From Spirochaetaceae bacterium (GTDB lineage: Bacteria; Spirochaetota; Spirochaetia; CADAEX01): a stretch of 64,000 nt of DNA. Shown here in pieces: positions 33,894-43,478 of the stretch. The stretch's first letter is position 1. Each line of letters opens with the position of its first letter. Made by a program: the position numbers and the translations under genes. Where the stretch lies: the NCBI GenBank assembly GCA_009780675.1, contig WQZP01000007.1, forward strand, positions 1 to 64,000, read 5' to 3'. Below the pieces are notes generated by a model. The model was not told the origin of the DNA and did no database searches. It was given only the letters and a program-made list of their open reading frames with translations.

Positions 33894-36347
33894 ATGGTTT
33901 CTGTTAGGTTTTGTAAAATTTTATTAAGTCTCAAGGTAATAACTGCCATATTATTATGTATAAATATTTTGTTTTCACTTTTTTCCTCATCAAGATTATT
34001 TTTTATAAGCCTTGTGGAAAAATATGTGATGCATAGAGCGCTGAATGTATCTCATTGGGATTCTGTTGTTTTTAATTATTCAATAATTTTTATTATTATT
34101 TTTGGAGTGTTGTTGCTATACTTGTACAGCATAAACATAATAAATTCGAAGATCAAAAATATTATTCAAAAAAAAGTGTTGGTGTTTTTATTAATAATTT
34201 TATCCGGTCTGGCAATAACGCAAATATTCCTTACTTCAGGTGATTTGAGGGATATGCTTGTAAGAGAACAATACGTAATAAGATATACACAAGATGAATT
34301 GTACAGTAATCTTAAAGATTTTTCTATTGAAGGAAGCGTGATAATTTCTACAAGCAATGATCCATGGATTTTTTTGGATACAACTAGTGTAAAACCATTT
34401 AAATATATAAGACTGGATATTGACTTACTTGGCGCAGAGAGAGTGTGGGCACAGTTTTTTTATTGGTCTGTCTCTGAAGAATGGTTTTCAGAAGCTAACT
34501 CAAAGCGACAAATATTAAGAAACGGTGTAAACCATATTAGGATTCCCATTCGAGAATACAGAGGCATAAGGCTTGATTTAACAGAAATAGAAGGAGTTGC
34601 GCTTTCTGTGCGATCGGTTGAGTTAACGAATAAATTTAGGCCGTCCCCAAGGGATATGTTGCTGGGAGTATTATTGAATGCCCTTTGGTGGGGTATCTTT
34701 ATCTTGGTATTTAAAATAGCTTATTTAAAGAAACATTTAATGGAATTTATCTCGATTATAAAATTGGGTATGAATAAAGCGGCTGAAAAATTGAGTACGA
34801 TGTACCCATCCGAATATCTGGAAAAGTTATGGAAAAGTATTACGTTTCCTGTTAAGATTACGTTTGTTTCAACCATAATTATAGGGTTAATTGCTTATTT
34901 ATTTCATATTACTAACATGTTGCCCAATCATGATTCTGTTTTCGTATATCACGATTCACGCTGGATAGTGACCCAGGGGCGATGGTTTTTTTCTATAGCG
35001 GATCGGTTGAACAGCTATTATATATTACCATGGGTTAGCGGTTTTATGACAATTATTTATATAGCTATTTCTGCTTGTCTTGTCATAAAATGTCTAAGAA
35101 TTAATAATAACCTTAATTGTGTTTTAATTTCAGGTCTAATGGTTTCTTTTCCTTCAGTTACCATTGCGTTATTGTATTTTGCTGATACTTTTTATTTTTC
35201 ACTACTTCTTGCTTGCCTTGCAGTCTATATTACCGCTCGGTTTCGTTTTGGTTTCTGTATAGGATTTGTTTTTATTGCTATGTCTCTAGGTATTTATCAA
35301 GCGTTTATTTCTGTTGCCGCAGGTCTTGCAGTTGGAATTCTTATTGTCGATATACTGCAGACGAACATTCCGGTAAAAAAAATATTATTGAAAGGAATGC
35401 GTTTATTTTTAATGTTGCTATTAGGTCTTATAGCATATTTTATAATGGTTAAAATGTCATTGAAGTATTATCAAGCAGGACTGACGACTTACATGGGGAT
35501 TGACGAAATGGGTAGAATACCTATTGCTATGCTTCCTCTATTTATAAAACAAGCATATGCCGGTATATATCATTTTTTTGTTAACGACATATATAATGCT
35601 CACAGCTTCTTTTTGCCAAACATCTTATCCGTTTTATTTTTTATATCCTGTATAATTTTTGTTATAATTGTCAAAGAAAAACAGCTTATAAAGAAGAGGG
35701 CACATTTCTTTCTTCTTATTTTTCTATCTATTTTATTTCCTATTGCCAGCAATGTTATATATTTAATGAATGCCAGTTTTATTTATTTAAATATGATTTA
35801 CGGGGTTGTTTTAGTACCAATAGCGGTAATAGTGTTATTGGAGACAGTTCAAAAAAATATGTGTATTAATGGAAGCCAATTTACCCAATTTTTTAAGCGC
35901 ATAGCTTGTTGGATGATATCTATTTCTTTTTTACTCTGCATTTATAATTATGTAATTTTTGCAAACATAATATATAAAAAAGCTCATATTGTATATGAAC
36001 AGGGGTATGCTTATTCCGTTGAGTTAGCAACACGTATTCAAAGCACAGATGGGTATACAATGGATATTCCTGTTTTATTATATGGTGATCGCGGTGCGTC
36101 CATAAACGAGCATCCTGCTTTTAATAAATTTAAATGGCTTACTGGTTCTACGCCCAATCTTCCCGCGAGTTATAGTTATGTTCCGTTTATGCAAAATTAT
36201 CTTGGTTTTAGAGATGGTCTTAAGATCTTCGAGCCCGTGCATTTTGAACTATATAATATCGAGAAGCAAGAGTTATATATTATGCCACGCTATCCGGAGC
36301 CAGGATCAATAAAAAGAATAAATGATGTATTGGTTGTCAAATTTTAA
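33894..36347 (+). CDS. GtrII-type membrane glucosyltransferase (O-antigen modifying)
   Basis: AGGAGG stands 4 nt before the ATG at 33894 and 1 nt before another ATG at 33891; the former is chosen. The 817-residue protein has two N-terminal membrane segments, an extracytoplasmic beta-rich region (to about 245), and then at least eight further segments. NHDSVFVYHDSRWIVTQGRW at the start of the second half matches the GtrII (Glucos_trans_II) family: the acidic periplasmic loop followed by RW. GtrII enzymes move glucose from undecaprenyl-phosphate-glucose to a surface glycan. The GtrA/GtrB partners are 8 kb away (44489, 44926), and a relic of a second GtrII start follows gtrB. Confidence 0.78.
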   Translation: MVSVRFCKILLSLKVITAILLCINILFSLFSSSRLFFISLVEKYVMHRALNVSHWDSVVFNYSIIFIIIFGVLLLYLYSINIINSKIKNIIQKKVLVFLLIILSGLAITQIFLTSGDLRDMLVREQYVIRYTQDELYSNLKDFSIEGSVIISTSNDPWIFLDTTSVKPFKYIRLDIDLLGAERVWAQFFYWSVSEEWFSEANSKRQILRNGVNHIRIPIREYRGIRLDLTEIEGVALSVRSVELTNKFRPSPRDMLLGVLLNALWWGIFILVFKIAYLKKHLMEFISIIKLGMNKAAEKLSTMYPSEYLEKLWKSITFPVKITFVSTIIIGLIAYLFHITNMLPNHDSVFVYHDSRWIVTQGRWFFSIADRLNSYYILPWVSGFMTIIYIAISACLVIKCLRINNNLNCVLISGLMVSFPSVTIALLYFADTFYFSLLLACLAVYITARFRFGFCIGFVFIAMSLGIYQAFISVAAGLAVGILIVDILQTNIPVKKILLKGMRLFLMLLLGLIAYFIMVKMSLKYYQAGLTTYMGIDEMGRIPIAMLPLFIKQAYAGIYHFFVNDIYNAHSFFLPNILSVLFFISCIIFVIIVKEKQLIKKRAHFFLLIFLSILFPIASNVIYLMNASFIYLNMIYGVVLVPIAVIVLLETVQKNMCINGSQFTQFFKRIACWMISISFLLCIYNYVIFANIIYKKAHIVYEQGYAYSVELATRIQSTDGYTMDIPVLLYGDRGASINEHPAFNKFKWLTGSTPNLPASYSYVPFMQNYLGFRDGLKIFEPVHFELYNIEKQELYIMPRYPEPGSIKRINDVLVVKF

Positions 36348-36364
36348 AGTACAAAGGAAAAAAC

Positions 36365-37144
36365 ATGAAAGTAGCAATCTTAGCCGGCGGGCTTGGAACC
36401 CGTCTTTCAGAAGAAACAAATTTGATTCCAAAACCCATGGTAGAAATTGGTGGGCGCCCAATTCTATGGCATATAATGAAAATTTACTCTTATTGGGGTT
36501 TTAATGATTTTATTATTCTTACAGGCTACAAATCCCATGTCATTAAAGATTATTTTATTAATTATTATACACGTTATTCGGATATTACAATTGATATGGC
36601 AAATAATTCGGTTGAACTACACAACCATAGGACCGAGCCCTGGAAGGTTACCATGCTCTATACAGGGCAGGAAACCATGACAGGGGGCCGATTACTTGCC
36701 GCAAAAGATATTATTGGAAGAGAACGCTTTATGTTAACTTATGGTGATGGGGTAAGTAATGTCAATATTCCTGATTTAATTAAATCGCACGAGCATTCTG
36801 GAAAGTATGCAACATTAACATCTATACAGCCCAGCGGGCGTTTTGGTGCGTTGGATATCAAAGAAGATGGAGCAATAACTTCTTTTAAAGAAAAACCAGA
36901 TGGTGATAATGCCTGGATTAATGGCGGTTTTTTTGTAATGGAACACAATGTGTTTGACTATTTGACCGAAGGCAACGATACTATTTTGGAGAGAAAGCCC
37001 CTTGAGACTTTGGCAGAAGAAGGACAGCTTAATGCTTATAAACATACAGGTTTTTGGCGGCCAATGGATACTTTAAAAGATAAAAATGATTTAACTGATA
37101 TGTGGACAAAGGGGACAGCCCCATGGGCGATGTGGTTAAAATAA
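36365..37144 (+). CDS. rfbF: Glucose-1-phosphate cytidylyltransferase
   Basis: The 259-residue protein has GGLGTRLSEETNLIPKPMVEIGGRPILWHIMKIY in pieces, the RfbF signature, and TYGDGVSNVNI. It makes CDP-glucose from glucose-1-phosphate and CTP. CDP-glucose leads to CDP-4-keto-6-deoxyglucose through the next gene, whose start overlaps this stop by one base. These two genes open the block with visibly higher G+C than its left neighbours. AAAGGA precedes the ATG. Confidence 0.96.
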   Translation: MKVAILAGGLGTRLSEETNLIPKPMVEIGGRPILWHIMKIYSYWGFNDFIILTGYKSHVIKDYFINYYTRYSDITIDMANNSVELHNHRTEPWKVTMLYTGQETMTGGRLLAAKDIIGRERFMLTYGDGVSNVNIPDLIKSHEHSGKYATLTSIQPSGRFGALDIKEDGAITSFKEKPDGDNAWINGGFFVMEHNVFDYLTEGNDTILERKPLETLAEEGQLNAYKHTGFWRPMDTLKDKNDLTDMWTKGTAPWAMWLK

Positions 37145-38190
37145 TGCTTGATTTTTATAAAAATAAAAATGTTTTTTTAACAGGACACACAGGATTCAAG
37201 GGCGCATGGCTTTCCAGAATTCTTTTACAGGCTGGAGCAGCCAATGTTACAGGATATGCTCTTGAACCACACACTACACCATCGCTTTTTGTTCAGACAA
37301 AAACAGAAAAAAATATAAATTCTATAATAGCTGATATCAGAGATCGTAATACTCTTGTTTGGGCAGTACAGAATGCAAAACCAGATATTATATTTCACTT
37401 AGCAGCCCAGCCTCTTGTGAGGCTTTCCTACCGTGAACCGGTTGGTACATATGATACAAATATTATGGGAACTGTGAATATTCTTGAAGCAGTGCGGCAA
37501 ACATCTTCGGTGCAATCTTTCGTGAATATTACAACAGATAAGGTTTATGAAAATAAAGAATGGTGCTGGGGTTATCGCGAGAATGAGAATTTATGTGGCT
37601 TTGACCCTTATTCCAACAGTAAGTCATGTGCTGAGCTAGTGACGTATAGTTATCGCAATGCTTTTTTTAAGGATAAAGGCTCTTCTGCTATTTCCACTGC
37701 ACGCTCTGGTAATGTCATAGGTGGTGGCGATTACGCTGAAGACAGGATTATTCCTGATTGTGTACGAGCAATGGGAGCAGGAACAGAGATTATCATAAGA
37801 AACCCCCACTCCACGCGCCCGTATCAATATGTCTTGGAATGTTTGTATGGGTATTTACTACTTGCGGAAAAGCAGTATAATAACAAGAATTTCGAGGGGT
37901 CGTACAACTTCGGACCTGATGACGACAGTTGCGTGACGAACGAACAGCTTGTCAATTTGTTTTGTGATGCGTGGGGGGGAGATGCGTTGTGGCGCGTCCA
38001 GGGAGACGGCGGTCCGCATGAAGCTAATTTTTTGAAGCTTGATTGTTCAAAGGCAAAGTCAATACTTGGATGGAAGCCATGTTGGGACATAAGGACTGCA
38101 GTTGAAAAGACTGTAGAATTCGCAAAAATCACTGCCGATGATGAAAGAAGCGCCTGCGTTGACCGGCAGATCGGAGCGTACTTTGGCTGA
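37144..38190 (+). CDS. rfbG: CDP-glucose 4,6-dehydratase
   Basis: The ATG at 37144 sits in the rfbF stop and starts the family opening MLDFYKNKNVFLTGHTGFKGAWLS (in pieces). The 348-residue enzyme has HLAAQPLVRLSYREP, NITTDKVYEN and the active-site YSNSKSCAEL, which are the RfbG features. It makes CDP-4-keto-6-deoxyglucose. The usual next enzyme for 3,6-dideoxy sugars, RfbH, is not here. Instead an aldolase and thiamine enzymes follow. Confidence 0.95.
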   Translation: MLDFYKNKNVFLTGHTGFKGAWLSRILLQAGAANVTGYALEPHTTPSLFVQTKTEKNINSIIADIRDRNTLVWAVQNAKPDIIFHLAAQPLVRLSYREPVGTYDTNIMGTVNILEAVRQTSSVQSFVNITTDKVYENKEWCWGYRENENLCGFDPYSNSKSCAELVTYSYRNAFFKDKGSSAISTARSGNVIGGGDYAEDRIIPDCVRAMGAGTEIIIRNPHSTRPYQYVLECLYGYLLLAEKQYNNKNFEGSYNFGPDDDSCVTNEQLVNLFCDAWGGDALWRVQGDGGPHEANFLKLDCSKAKSILGWKPCWDIRTAVEKTVEFAKITADDERSACVDRQIGAYFG

Positions 38191-38902
38191 ATTCGATAAA
38201 TTTGCTCAAAATTATTCTGATGAAGCTGCAAAGGACTTGGGAAATTTCGAGAAATACCGCAATACTGCTTTTCTATACAAAAGCCAATACCTAAAATACA
38301 TTTTGCCAAAAGAGCCGAAAGGAATACTTGATTTTGGTTGTGGAGTAGGATTGAATGTACCATATTTGAAAAAATATTTTCCAAACGCAAATCTGTTCGG
38401 TTGTGATGTATCATCGGAGTCAATAAAGATCGCCGAAGATAATTTTCCATACTGCGAATTCTCAGTTGTGAATACGCCGGAAGGGCTGATGCGGTTCAGA
38501 GATAAAATCAATGTAATATTTGTCAGCACCGTTTTACATCATATACCGTCTGTTGAACATGAGAAGTGGATTAACGGGCTTCATTTGGCAATGAACAGCG
38601 GGGACTATCTGGTAATTTTTGAACACAATATAAAAAACCCGATAACGGCAAAAGTTGTTAAAGGGTCAAAAGGGGATGAAGAAGCGATAATGCTTGACGC
38701 GAGATACTGTGAGCAGCTCGTGAAAGGCAGGTTTTATGGAACACTGGTGAGGAATCAAGAGATTAAAGTAACTTGCAATAACGTAAGGCTACGCTACACT
38801 TACTTCTTCCCTTGGCGAAGCAGTCTATTTACAGCTATTGAACGGTTTTTATGGTTCATCCCGCTCGGCGCACAGTATTGTGTGTATGCAAGAAAATTGT
38901 AA
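38183..38902 (+). CDS. SAM-dependent methyltransferase
   Basis: A TTG at 38183 with GGAG six bases upstream is favoured; an ATG at 38138 is also open. The 239-residue protein starts AEFDKFAQNYSDEA, as do many UbiE-like enzymes, and has GILDFGCGVGLNVPYLKKYF (SAM motif I), FGCDVSSESIKIAE and VIFVSTVLHHI. It overlaps rfbG by 8 nt. In this block it could methylate the branched sugar or its precursor. The acceptor is unknown. Confidence 0.82.
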   Translation: MAEFDKFAQNYSDEAAKDLGNFEKYRNTAFLYKSQYLKYILPKEPKGILDFGCGVGLNVPYLKKYFPNANLFGCDVSSESIKIAEDNFPYCEFSVVNTPEGLMRFRDKINVIFVSTVLHHIPSVEHEKWINGLHLAMNSGDYLVIFEHNIKNPITAKVVKGSKGDEEAIMLDARYCEQLVKGRFYGTLVRNQEIKVTCNNVRLRYTYFFPWRSSLFTAIERFLWFIPLGAQYCVYARKL

Positions 38903-38918
38903 GGATGATTGGTAAATT

Positions 38919-39968
38919 ATGAATAAGCGCATTCAAATTTTGGACTGTACCCTTAGGGACGGCGGACTTGGTCTTGAGGACGCAAGGATAAACAAAGAAG
39001 CTGACCTTGTATTTTCCAAAGATGACATGGATGGTGTGTCACACAATTTGAGCCGTTCTGGTATAGATATCATTGAAATTGGCTCAATAGAAATATCAAA
39101 TGATGATAAAAGAAACATGGCTATATATCAAAATATGGAAAGCATTTCCAATGAAATACCTAAGCTGTACAATCCTAATCAAATGTATGCTGCTTTATAC
39201 AGAGGCCCTGATACACCTTTATCAGACATTCCATATTGGAATGAGTCTTATTGTAAAGCAGTCAGAGTAATACTGCGTTATTCAGAACTTAAAAAATCTT
39301 TGGATTTTTGCAGAGAGCTTTCAAAGAAGAACTATAAAGTATTTATACAACCAATGGTCACAATGCGTTATACAAAGGATGAGCTGCAAATGCTTATTGA
39401 TGATGCGAACGAGATGTCCGCCTATGCTTTATATTTTGTTGACAGTTACGGGTATATGCTTGATCAGGATGTAAAGCATTTCTTTTCAACATTTGATAAA
39501 GGCTTGAATGCATCAATAAAAATTGGTTTTCATGCTCACAATAACATGAATTTGGCGTTTTCAAACGTACTTGCTTTTATTATGCAAGAGTCCGACAGAG
39601 GACTTATTGTTGATTCCTGCTGCCTCGGCATGGGACAAGGAGCTGGAAATCTCCAAACCGAGATTATAGTTGATCACCTGAATAAGTATTATGGAACTTC
39701 CTATAATTATGATGCAGTACTCATGGCTTGTGAAATAATAGAAAAATATTCAAATACAAGTTTATGGGGTTATTCGCTAACGCGTTTTCTTCCTGCAATT
39801 AATAAATCAGCATATAAAATTTCATTAACCTTGAGGAATAAATATAAACTTTCTTTTGTAGAAATACATAACATTTTAAAAAATATGCCTGGAAAGTACA
39901 GGGATCGTTACACCCCTGAAGGCACTAAAGACTTGCTAAAGATGTTTGGCTACACAAATTTAATTTAG
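38919..39968 (+). CDS. DRE-TIM metallolyase/aldolase (HMG-CoA lyase/HOA type)
   Basis: The 349-residue protein has the superfamily motif LDCTLRDGG near the N-terminus, the metal-binding HAHNN with GFHAHNNMNLAFSN, and DSCCLGMGQGAGNLQTEI. These fit 4-hydroxy-2-oxoacid aldolase, HMG-CoA lyase and isopropylmalate synthase relatives. It lacks the C-terminal DmpG-type extension, so a specific substrate cannot be named. Within a CDP-sugar block it may form or split a C-C bond between a keto-acid and an aldehyde. It is 14 nt from the ThDP gene that follows. Confidence 0.85.
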   Translation: MNKRIQILDCTLRDGGLGLEDARINKEADLVFSKDDMDGVSHNLSRSGIDIIEIGSIEISNDDKRNMAIYQNMESISNEIPKLYNPNQMYAALYRGPDTPLSDIPYWNESYCKAVRVILRYSELKKSLDFCRELSKKNYKVFIQPMVTMRYTKDELQMLIDDANEMSAYALYFVDSYGYMLDQDVKHFFSTFDKGLNASIKIGFHAHNNMNLAFSNVLAFIMQESDRGLIVDSCCLGMGQGAGNLQTEIIVDHLNKYYGTSYNYDAVLMACEIIEKYSNTSLWGYSLTRFLPAINKSAYKISLTLRNKYKLSFVEIHNILKNMPGKYRDRYTPEGTKDLLKMFGYTNLI

Positions 39969-39982
39969 GAATAACGTGTCTA

Positions 39983-41692
39983 ATGAAAGCGTCTGACTAC
40001 ATTGTAAATTTTCTTATCGACAAAGGTGTTGCGGATGTCTTTGGAATACCCGGCGGAGTTGTGCTTGACTTTTTAGACTCAGTGGGCAAGAGAAAAGGCG
40101 AGATAGCAGCACACTTGAATTACAATGAACAGGCATCGGCGTTTGCAGCCTGTGGTTACGCACAGATTGCTGGAAAATTGGCAGCCGCGTATGCCACGCG
40201 CGGACCAGGAATAACAAATATGGTTACTGGCATTACCAATGCCTTTTGCGAATCGCTGCCGATTTTTTTTATAACCGCACATTCTCATAAAAGCTTTTTA
40301 TCGGATATACGAATTGAAGAAGAACAGGAATTTGATACGATCAAGATGTTGTCGTCAGTAACTAAATATGCCGTAAAGATTGAGAATGTTGAAAGCGTGC
40401 GTTATGAGATTGAAAAAGCCTGTTATTTTGCACTGAACGAGCGCCCCGGACCGGTGTTAATTGATTTTTTGTTGAGTGTACTAAGGGCCGACATCGATCC
40501 AAAATCACAGCGTCCATTTATACCGGAACAAGATATTAATGATGGGCAAATGTCCGCCAAAATGATTGCAAACTGCTTAAAGCAGGAGTTAAGTAAAGCG
40601 AAACGGCCGGCGGTATTGATCGGTAACGGAATACGGCAGTCCGGTATGTCAAAATATGTCGAGAGGTTAATAAAAAAATGGAATATCCCCGTTCTTTCAA
40701 GCCGCTCCGCTCAGGACATCATTCCTGACTCAAAGAATTATTATGGATACATAGGCAGTCACGGTATAAGATATAGTAATTTTATCCTGTCTAAATGCGA
40801 CTTGCTCATTTCGCTTGGAAATAGGCTTATGTTTAAGCCATCATCTAAAACTTTTGGAGTTATTACCGATAGGGCGAAGATAATAAGGATTGATGTCGAC
40901 AAAAATGAGTTTCTAAGAGAAATCCCCAATTCCGTATGCTTTGCCGCAGATCTGAGAGCAGTTATCCCATTACTTGTTGACGCTGATATCGAGTGGCAGG
41001 ATAGCACTGAGTGGGGTTCTGTCTGCAAAAAAACAAAGGAAACTTTGTATGCCAATGACTCAGATTTTCCAGTGAACGTCATTGTTAAGGTAATAAAAAG
41101 TGTCGGCTCTCAAACAGTAATAACAAGCGATGTCGGTAATAATGAATTTTTGCTCTCAAGAGCATATACCCTTTCTGGAGCGACGAATCGGATATTATAT
41201 TCAAAATCATTCGGGCCGCTCGGCATATCTATGCCTAAAGCAATTGGGGCATTTTATTCAACAAAAAGCAAAGTCCTCTGTTTTACCGGCGACCAGGGCT
41301 TACAGATGAACATTCAGGAACTTCAGTTCATTGTCAAAGAGAATTTGCCGATAGTTATCGTTGTACTAAATAATTTTTCGTCCGGCATGATTCGTGATCA
41401 GCAAGAGAAAAAGTTTGATTCGCGATTTTTGTGTACGACGCTTAATGATGGTTACAGTGTACCTAATATTGAAAAGGTTGCAACCGCGTTTGGAATGGGT
41501 TATCATCGTTGCGATAATAAGACTGATATCAATGCATTAAAATCTATGCTTGGTGATGATGGACCGGTTATAATCGAAATCTTGGTTGACAAGACTGAAG
41601 AAATTATTCCTCATTTGCCAGTGGGGTATCCGATGCAAAATATCGCCCCGGAAATAGACGGGGTACTTTATGAAAGATTAGAAAGGATGTGA
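39983..41692 (+). CDS. ThDP-dependent acetolactate-synthase-like enzyme
   Basis: The 569-residue protein has the three-part fold of the acetolactate synthase family. ThDP-activating Glu49 (NYNEQASA), a middle domain with VLIGNGIRQSGM, and the ThDP-binding segment GDQGLQMNIQELQF, with NN 28 residues after the GD, are all present. In sugar pathways such as YerE, enzymes of this group add a two-carbon acetyl unit from pyruvate to a 4-keto CDP-sugar. Which donor and acceptor this enzyme uses is inference. It overlaps the next gene. Confidence 0.88.
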   Translation: MKASDYIVNFLIDKGVADVFGIPGGVVLDFLDSVGKRKGEIAAHLNYNEQASAFAACGYAQIAGKLAAAYATRGPGITNMVTGITNAFCESLPIFFITAHSHKSFLSDIRIEEEQEFDTIKMLSSVTKYAVKIENVESVRYEIEKACYFALNERPGPVLIDFLLSVLRADIDPKSQRPFIPEQDINDGQMSAKMIANCLKQELSKAKRPAVLIGNGIRQSGMSKYVERLIKKWNIPVLSSRSAQDIIPDSKNYYGYIGSHGIRYSNFILSKCDLLISLGNRLMFKPSSKTFGVITDRAKIIRIDVDKNEFLREIPNSVCFAADLRAVIPLLVDADIEWQDSTEWGSVCKKTKETLYANDSDFPVNVIVKVIKSVGSQTVITSDVGNNEFLLSRAYTLSGATNRILYSKSFGPLGISMPKAIGAFYSTKSKVLCFTGDQGLQMNIQELQFIVKENLPIVIVVLNNFSSGMIRDQQEKKFDSRFLCTTLNDGYSVPNIEKVATAFGMGYHRCDNKTDINALKSMLGDDGPVIIEILVDKTEEIIPHLPVGYPMQNIAPEIDGVLYERLERM

Positions 41693-41700
41693 AACGCTTT

Positions 41701-42531
41701 ATGTCTACAGATTTGGAACAAAAGGCCCTTGACTTGCGGAAAAGGGTTATTTCAGTAAGTAAAATGTCAGGAGCGGGTCATATCGCATCGTCTCTTTCGT
41801 CAATAGATATTTTGAACGCCCTATATAACGGCGGCATACTTCGTATTGACTGCAAGCAACCAGAATGGAGAGAAAGAGATCGCTTTATTCTCAGCAAGGG
41901 ACATGCCACGTTGGCCCTGTATAATGTTTTGGTCGATGCAGGTTTCGTATCACAAAAGGATGTCGATAGATATTGTCAGAAAGGAAGTATATTCGGTGGA
42001 CACACCACTTCATCCGTTCCCGGTGTTGAGTGCAACACTGGCTCTTTGGGTCACGGCCTCTCTTTTGCCATCGGCTCAGCACTGTGCGCTAGACTTGAAA
42101 AAGCCGACTATCTTACTATCGCCCTTTCCGGTGATGGCGAGTGCCAGGAGGGGAGTATGTGGGAAGCTGCAATGTTCATCACTCACTATAATTTAATCAA
42201 TTTGGTCTGGATAATCGACAAGAACAATATACAGCTTTGCGGACGCATCAATGCGGTGATGAATCTGGATCCACTTGATGAAAAGCTTAAGGCTTTTGGT
42301 TTTGATGTCAAGGTCATAGATGGTCATAACTATGATGAGTTGATGTCCACTATAAAAATAGACAGAAACAATCTTCCTGCCAAACCGATAGCAATTATCG
42401 CTAACACAATAAAAGGCAAAGGCGTCCCGTTAATGGAAGATGTACCAGAATGGCACGGGAGGAAGCCCAACGCCGATGATTACGCAATCATATACGAGCA
42501 ACTGAGAATGCCGAAGGATGCAGGAAAATGA
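41701..42531 (+). CDS. Transketolase, N-terminal (ThDP-binding) subunit
   Basis: The 276-residue protein covers only the first transketolase domain: RDRFILSKGHATLALYNVL (active-site His), GSLGHGLSFAIGSAL, and the ThDP motif GDGECQEGSMWEA...NN. A GTG at 41689 is an alternative start that overlaps the ThDP gene. It must pair with the C-terminal subunit encoded next to form a working enzyme. Split transketolases occur in special sugar pathways, and here a glycolaldehyde (C2) transfer to a keto-sugar is possible. Overlaps the next gene by 4 nt. Confidence 0.9.
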   Translation: MSTDLEQKALDLRKRVISVSKMSGAGHIASSLSSIDILNALYNGGILRIDCKQPEWRERDRFILSKGHATLALYNVLVDAGFVSQKDVDRYCQKGSIFGGHTTSSVPGVECNTGSLGHGLSFAIGSALCARLEKADYLTIALSGDGECQEGSMWEAAMFITHYNLINLVWIIDKNNIQLCGRINAVMNLDPLDEKLKAFGFDVKVIDGHNYDELMSTIKIDRNNLPAKPIAIIANTIKGKGVPLMEDVPEWHGRKPNADDYAIIYEQLRMPKDAGK

Positions 42532-43466
42532 AAAAGGATTTTGAAGCCTCTCTTTATGAGCAAATGAAAATCAATAAAAAAATCGTCCTTTTTTTGGCTG
42601 ACAGCGTCTTTGATTTGTATGAAGAATTCGAAAGAGAATTTCCGGGTCGCTTTTTCAATTTCGGCATCGCCGAGTCGAACATGGTCGCAGCAGCCGGCGG
42701 ACTGGCAAAGGCATCTGGAAAAGGCGACGGCGAACTCATACCGGTCGTATATACTATGACCCCGTTTCTGATCTACAGAGCCTACGAGTTCATCAGAAAT
42801 GACATCTGTATGCAAAAGTTGAATGTTAAACTCGTAGGCGTATGCTCCGGCGTCAAGAATAATAACCTCGGGCCTACCCATCACGCAACCGAAGACATCG
42901 CCGTCATGCGAGTATTACCTGATTTGACAATACTTTCGCCGGTCAGTCCAAAAGAGGTGTCGACTGCTTTTCTAAAAAGTCTCGAACACAACGGGCCTGT
43001 CTACATCAGATTGGGAAAGGCGTTCGAAACGGAAATTTATGATGACGCGCCTCAATTTGAAATAGGCAAAAGCACGCTGATTCAATCCGGGAATGACATC
43101 ACCATAATATCCACAGGCAACATCATAACCTGTGCGTTGGAAGCTGCGGCACGTCTGAGAAACGAAGGGATCACGGCAGACGTGATAAATATGTCCACAA
43201 TCAAGCCGATTGATGCTGAGGGAATAATCCGCTCGGCACGAAAAACAGGACGTGTGGTTTCGGTCGAAGAACATCAAATCATAGGCGGGCTTGGTTCGGC
43301 GGTAAGCGAGGTTCTGTGCGAGAACAATATCCACACGTCGTTCGAAAGAATAGGTTTCAAGGATACTTTTTGCACAGAATATGGCTGGCACAAGGATTTG
43401 TTGGAGTTTTATGGAATGTCGCCAGACAGTATTTTTAATGTTTGCAAAAATATTCTGAACAAATAG
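42528..43466 (+). CDS. Transketolase, C-terminal subunit
   Basis: The 312-residue protein has the pyrimidine-binding domain with catalytic Glu in FNFGIAESNMVAAAGGLAK, GPTHHATEDIAVMRVLP, and the C-terminal domain (GGLGSAVSEVLCE). It complements the N-terminal subunit at 41701; the two together equal a full transketolase, and both have intact active-site residues. The pair overlaps by ATGA. The sequence is clearly richer in G+C than genes left of 36 kb. Confidence 0.9.
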   Translation: MKKDFEASLYEQMKINKKIVLFLADSVFDLYEEFEREFPGRFFNFGIAESNMVAAAGGLAKASGKGDGELIPVVYTMTPFLIYRAYEFIRNDICMQKLNVKLVGVCSGVKNNNLGPTHHATEDIAVMRVLPDLTILSPVSPKEVSTAFLKSLEHNGPVYIRLGKAFETEIYDDAPQFEIGKSTLIQSGNDITIISTGNIITCALEAAARLRNEGITADVINMSTIKPIDAEGIIRSARKTGRVVSVEEHQIIGGLGSAVSEVLCENNIHTSFERIGFKDTFCTEYGWHKDLLEFYGMSPDSIFNVCKNILNK

Positions 43467-43478
43467 AAGAGGGTTTTT

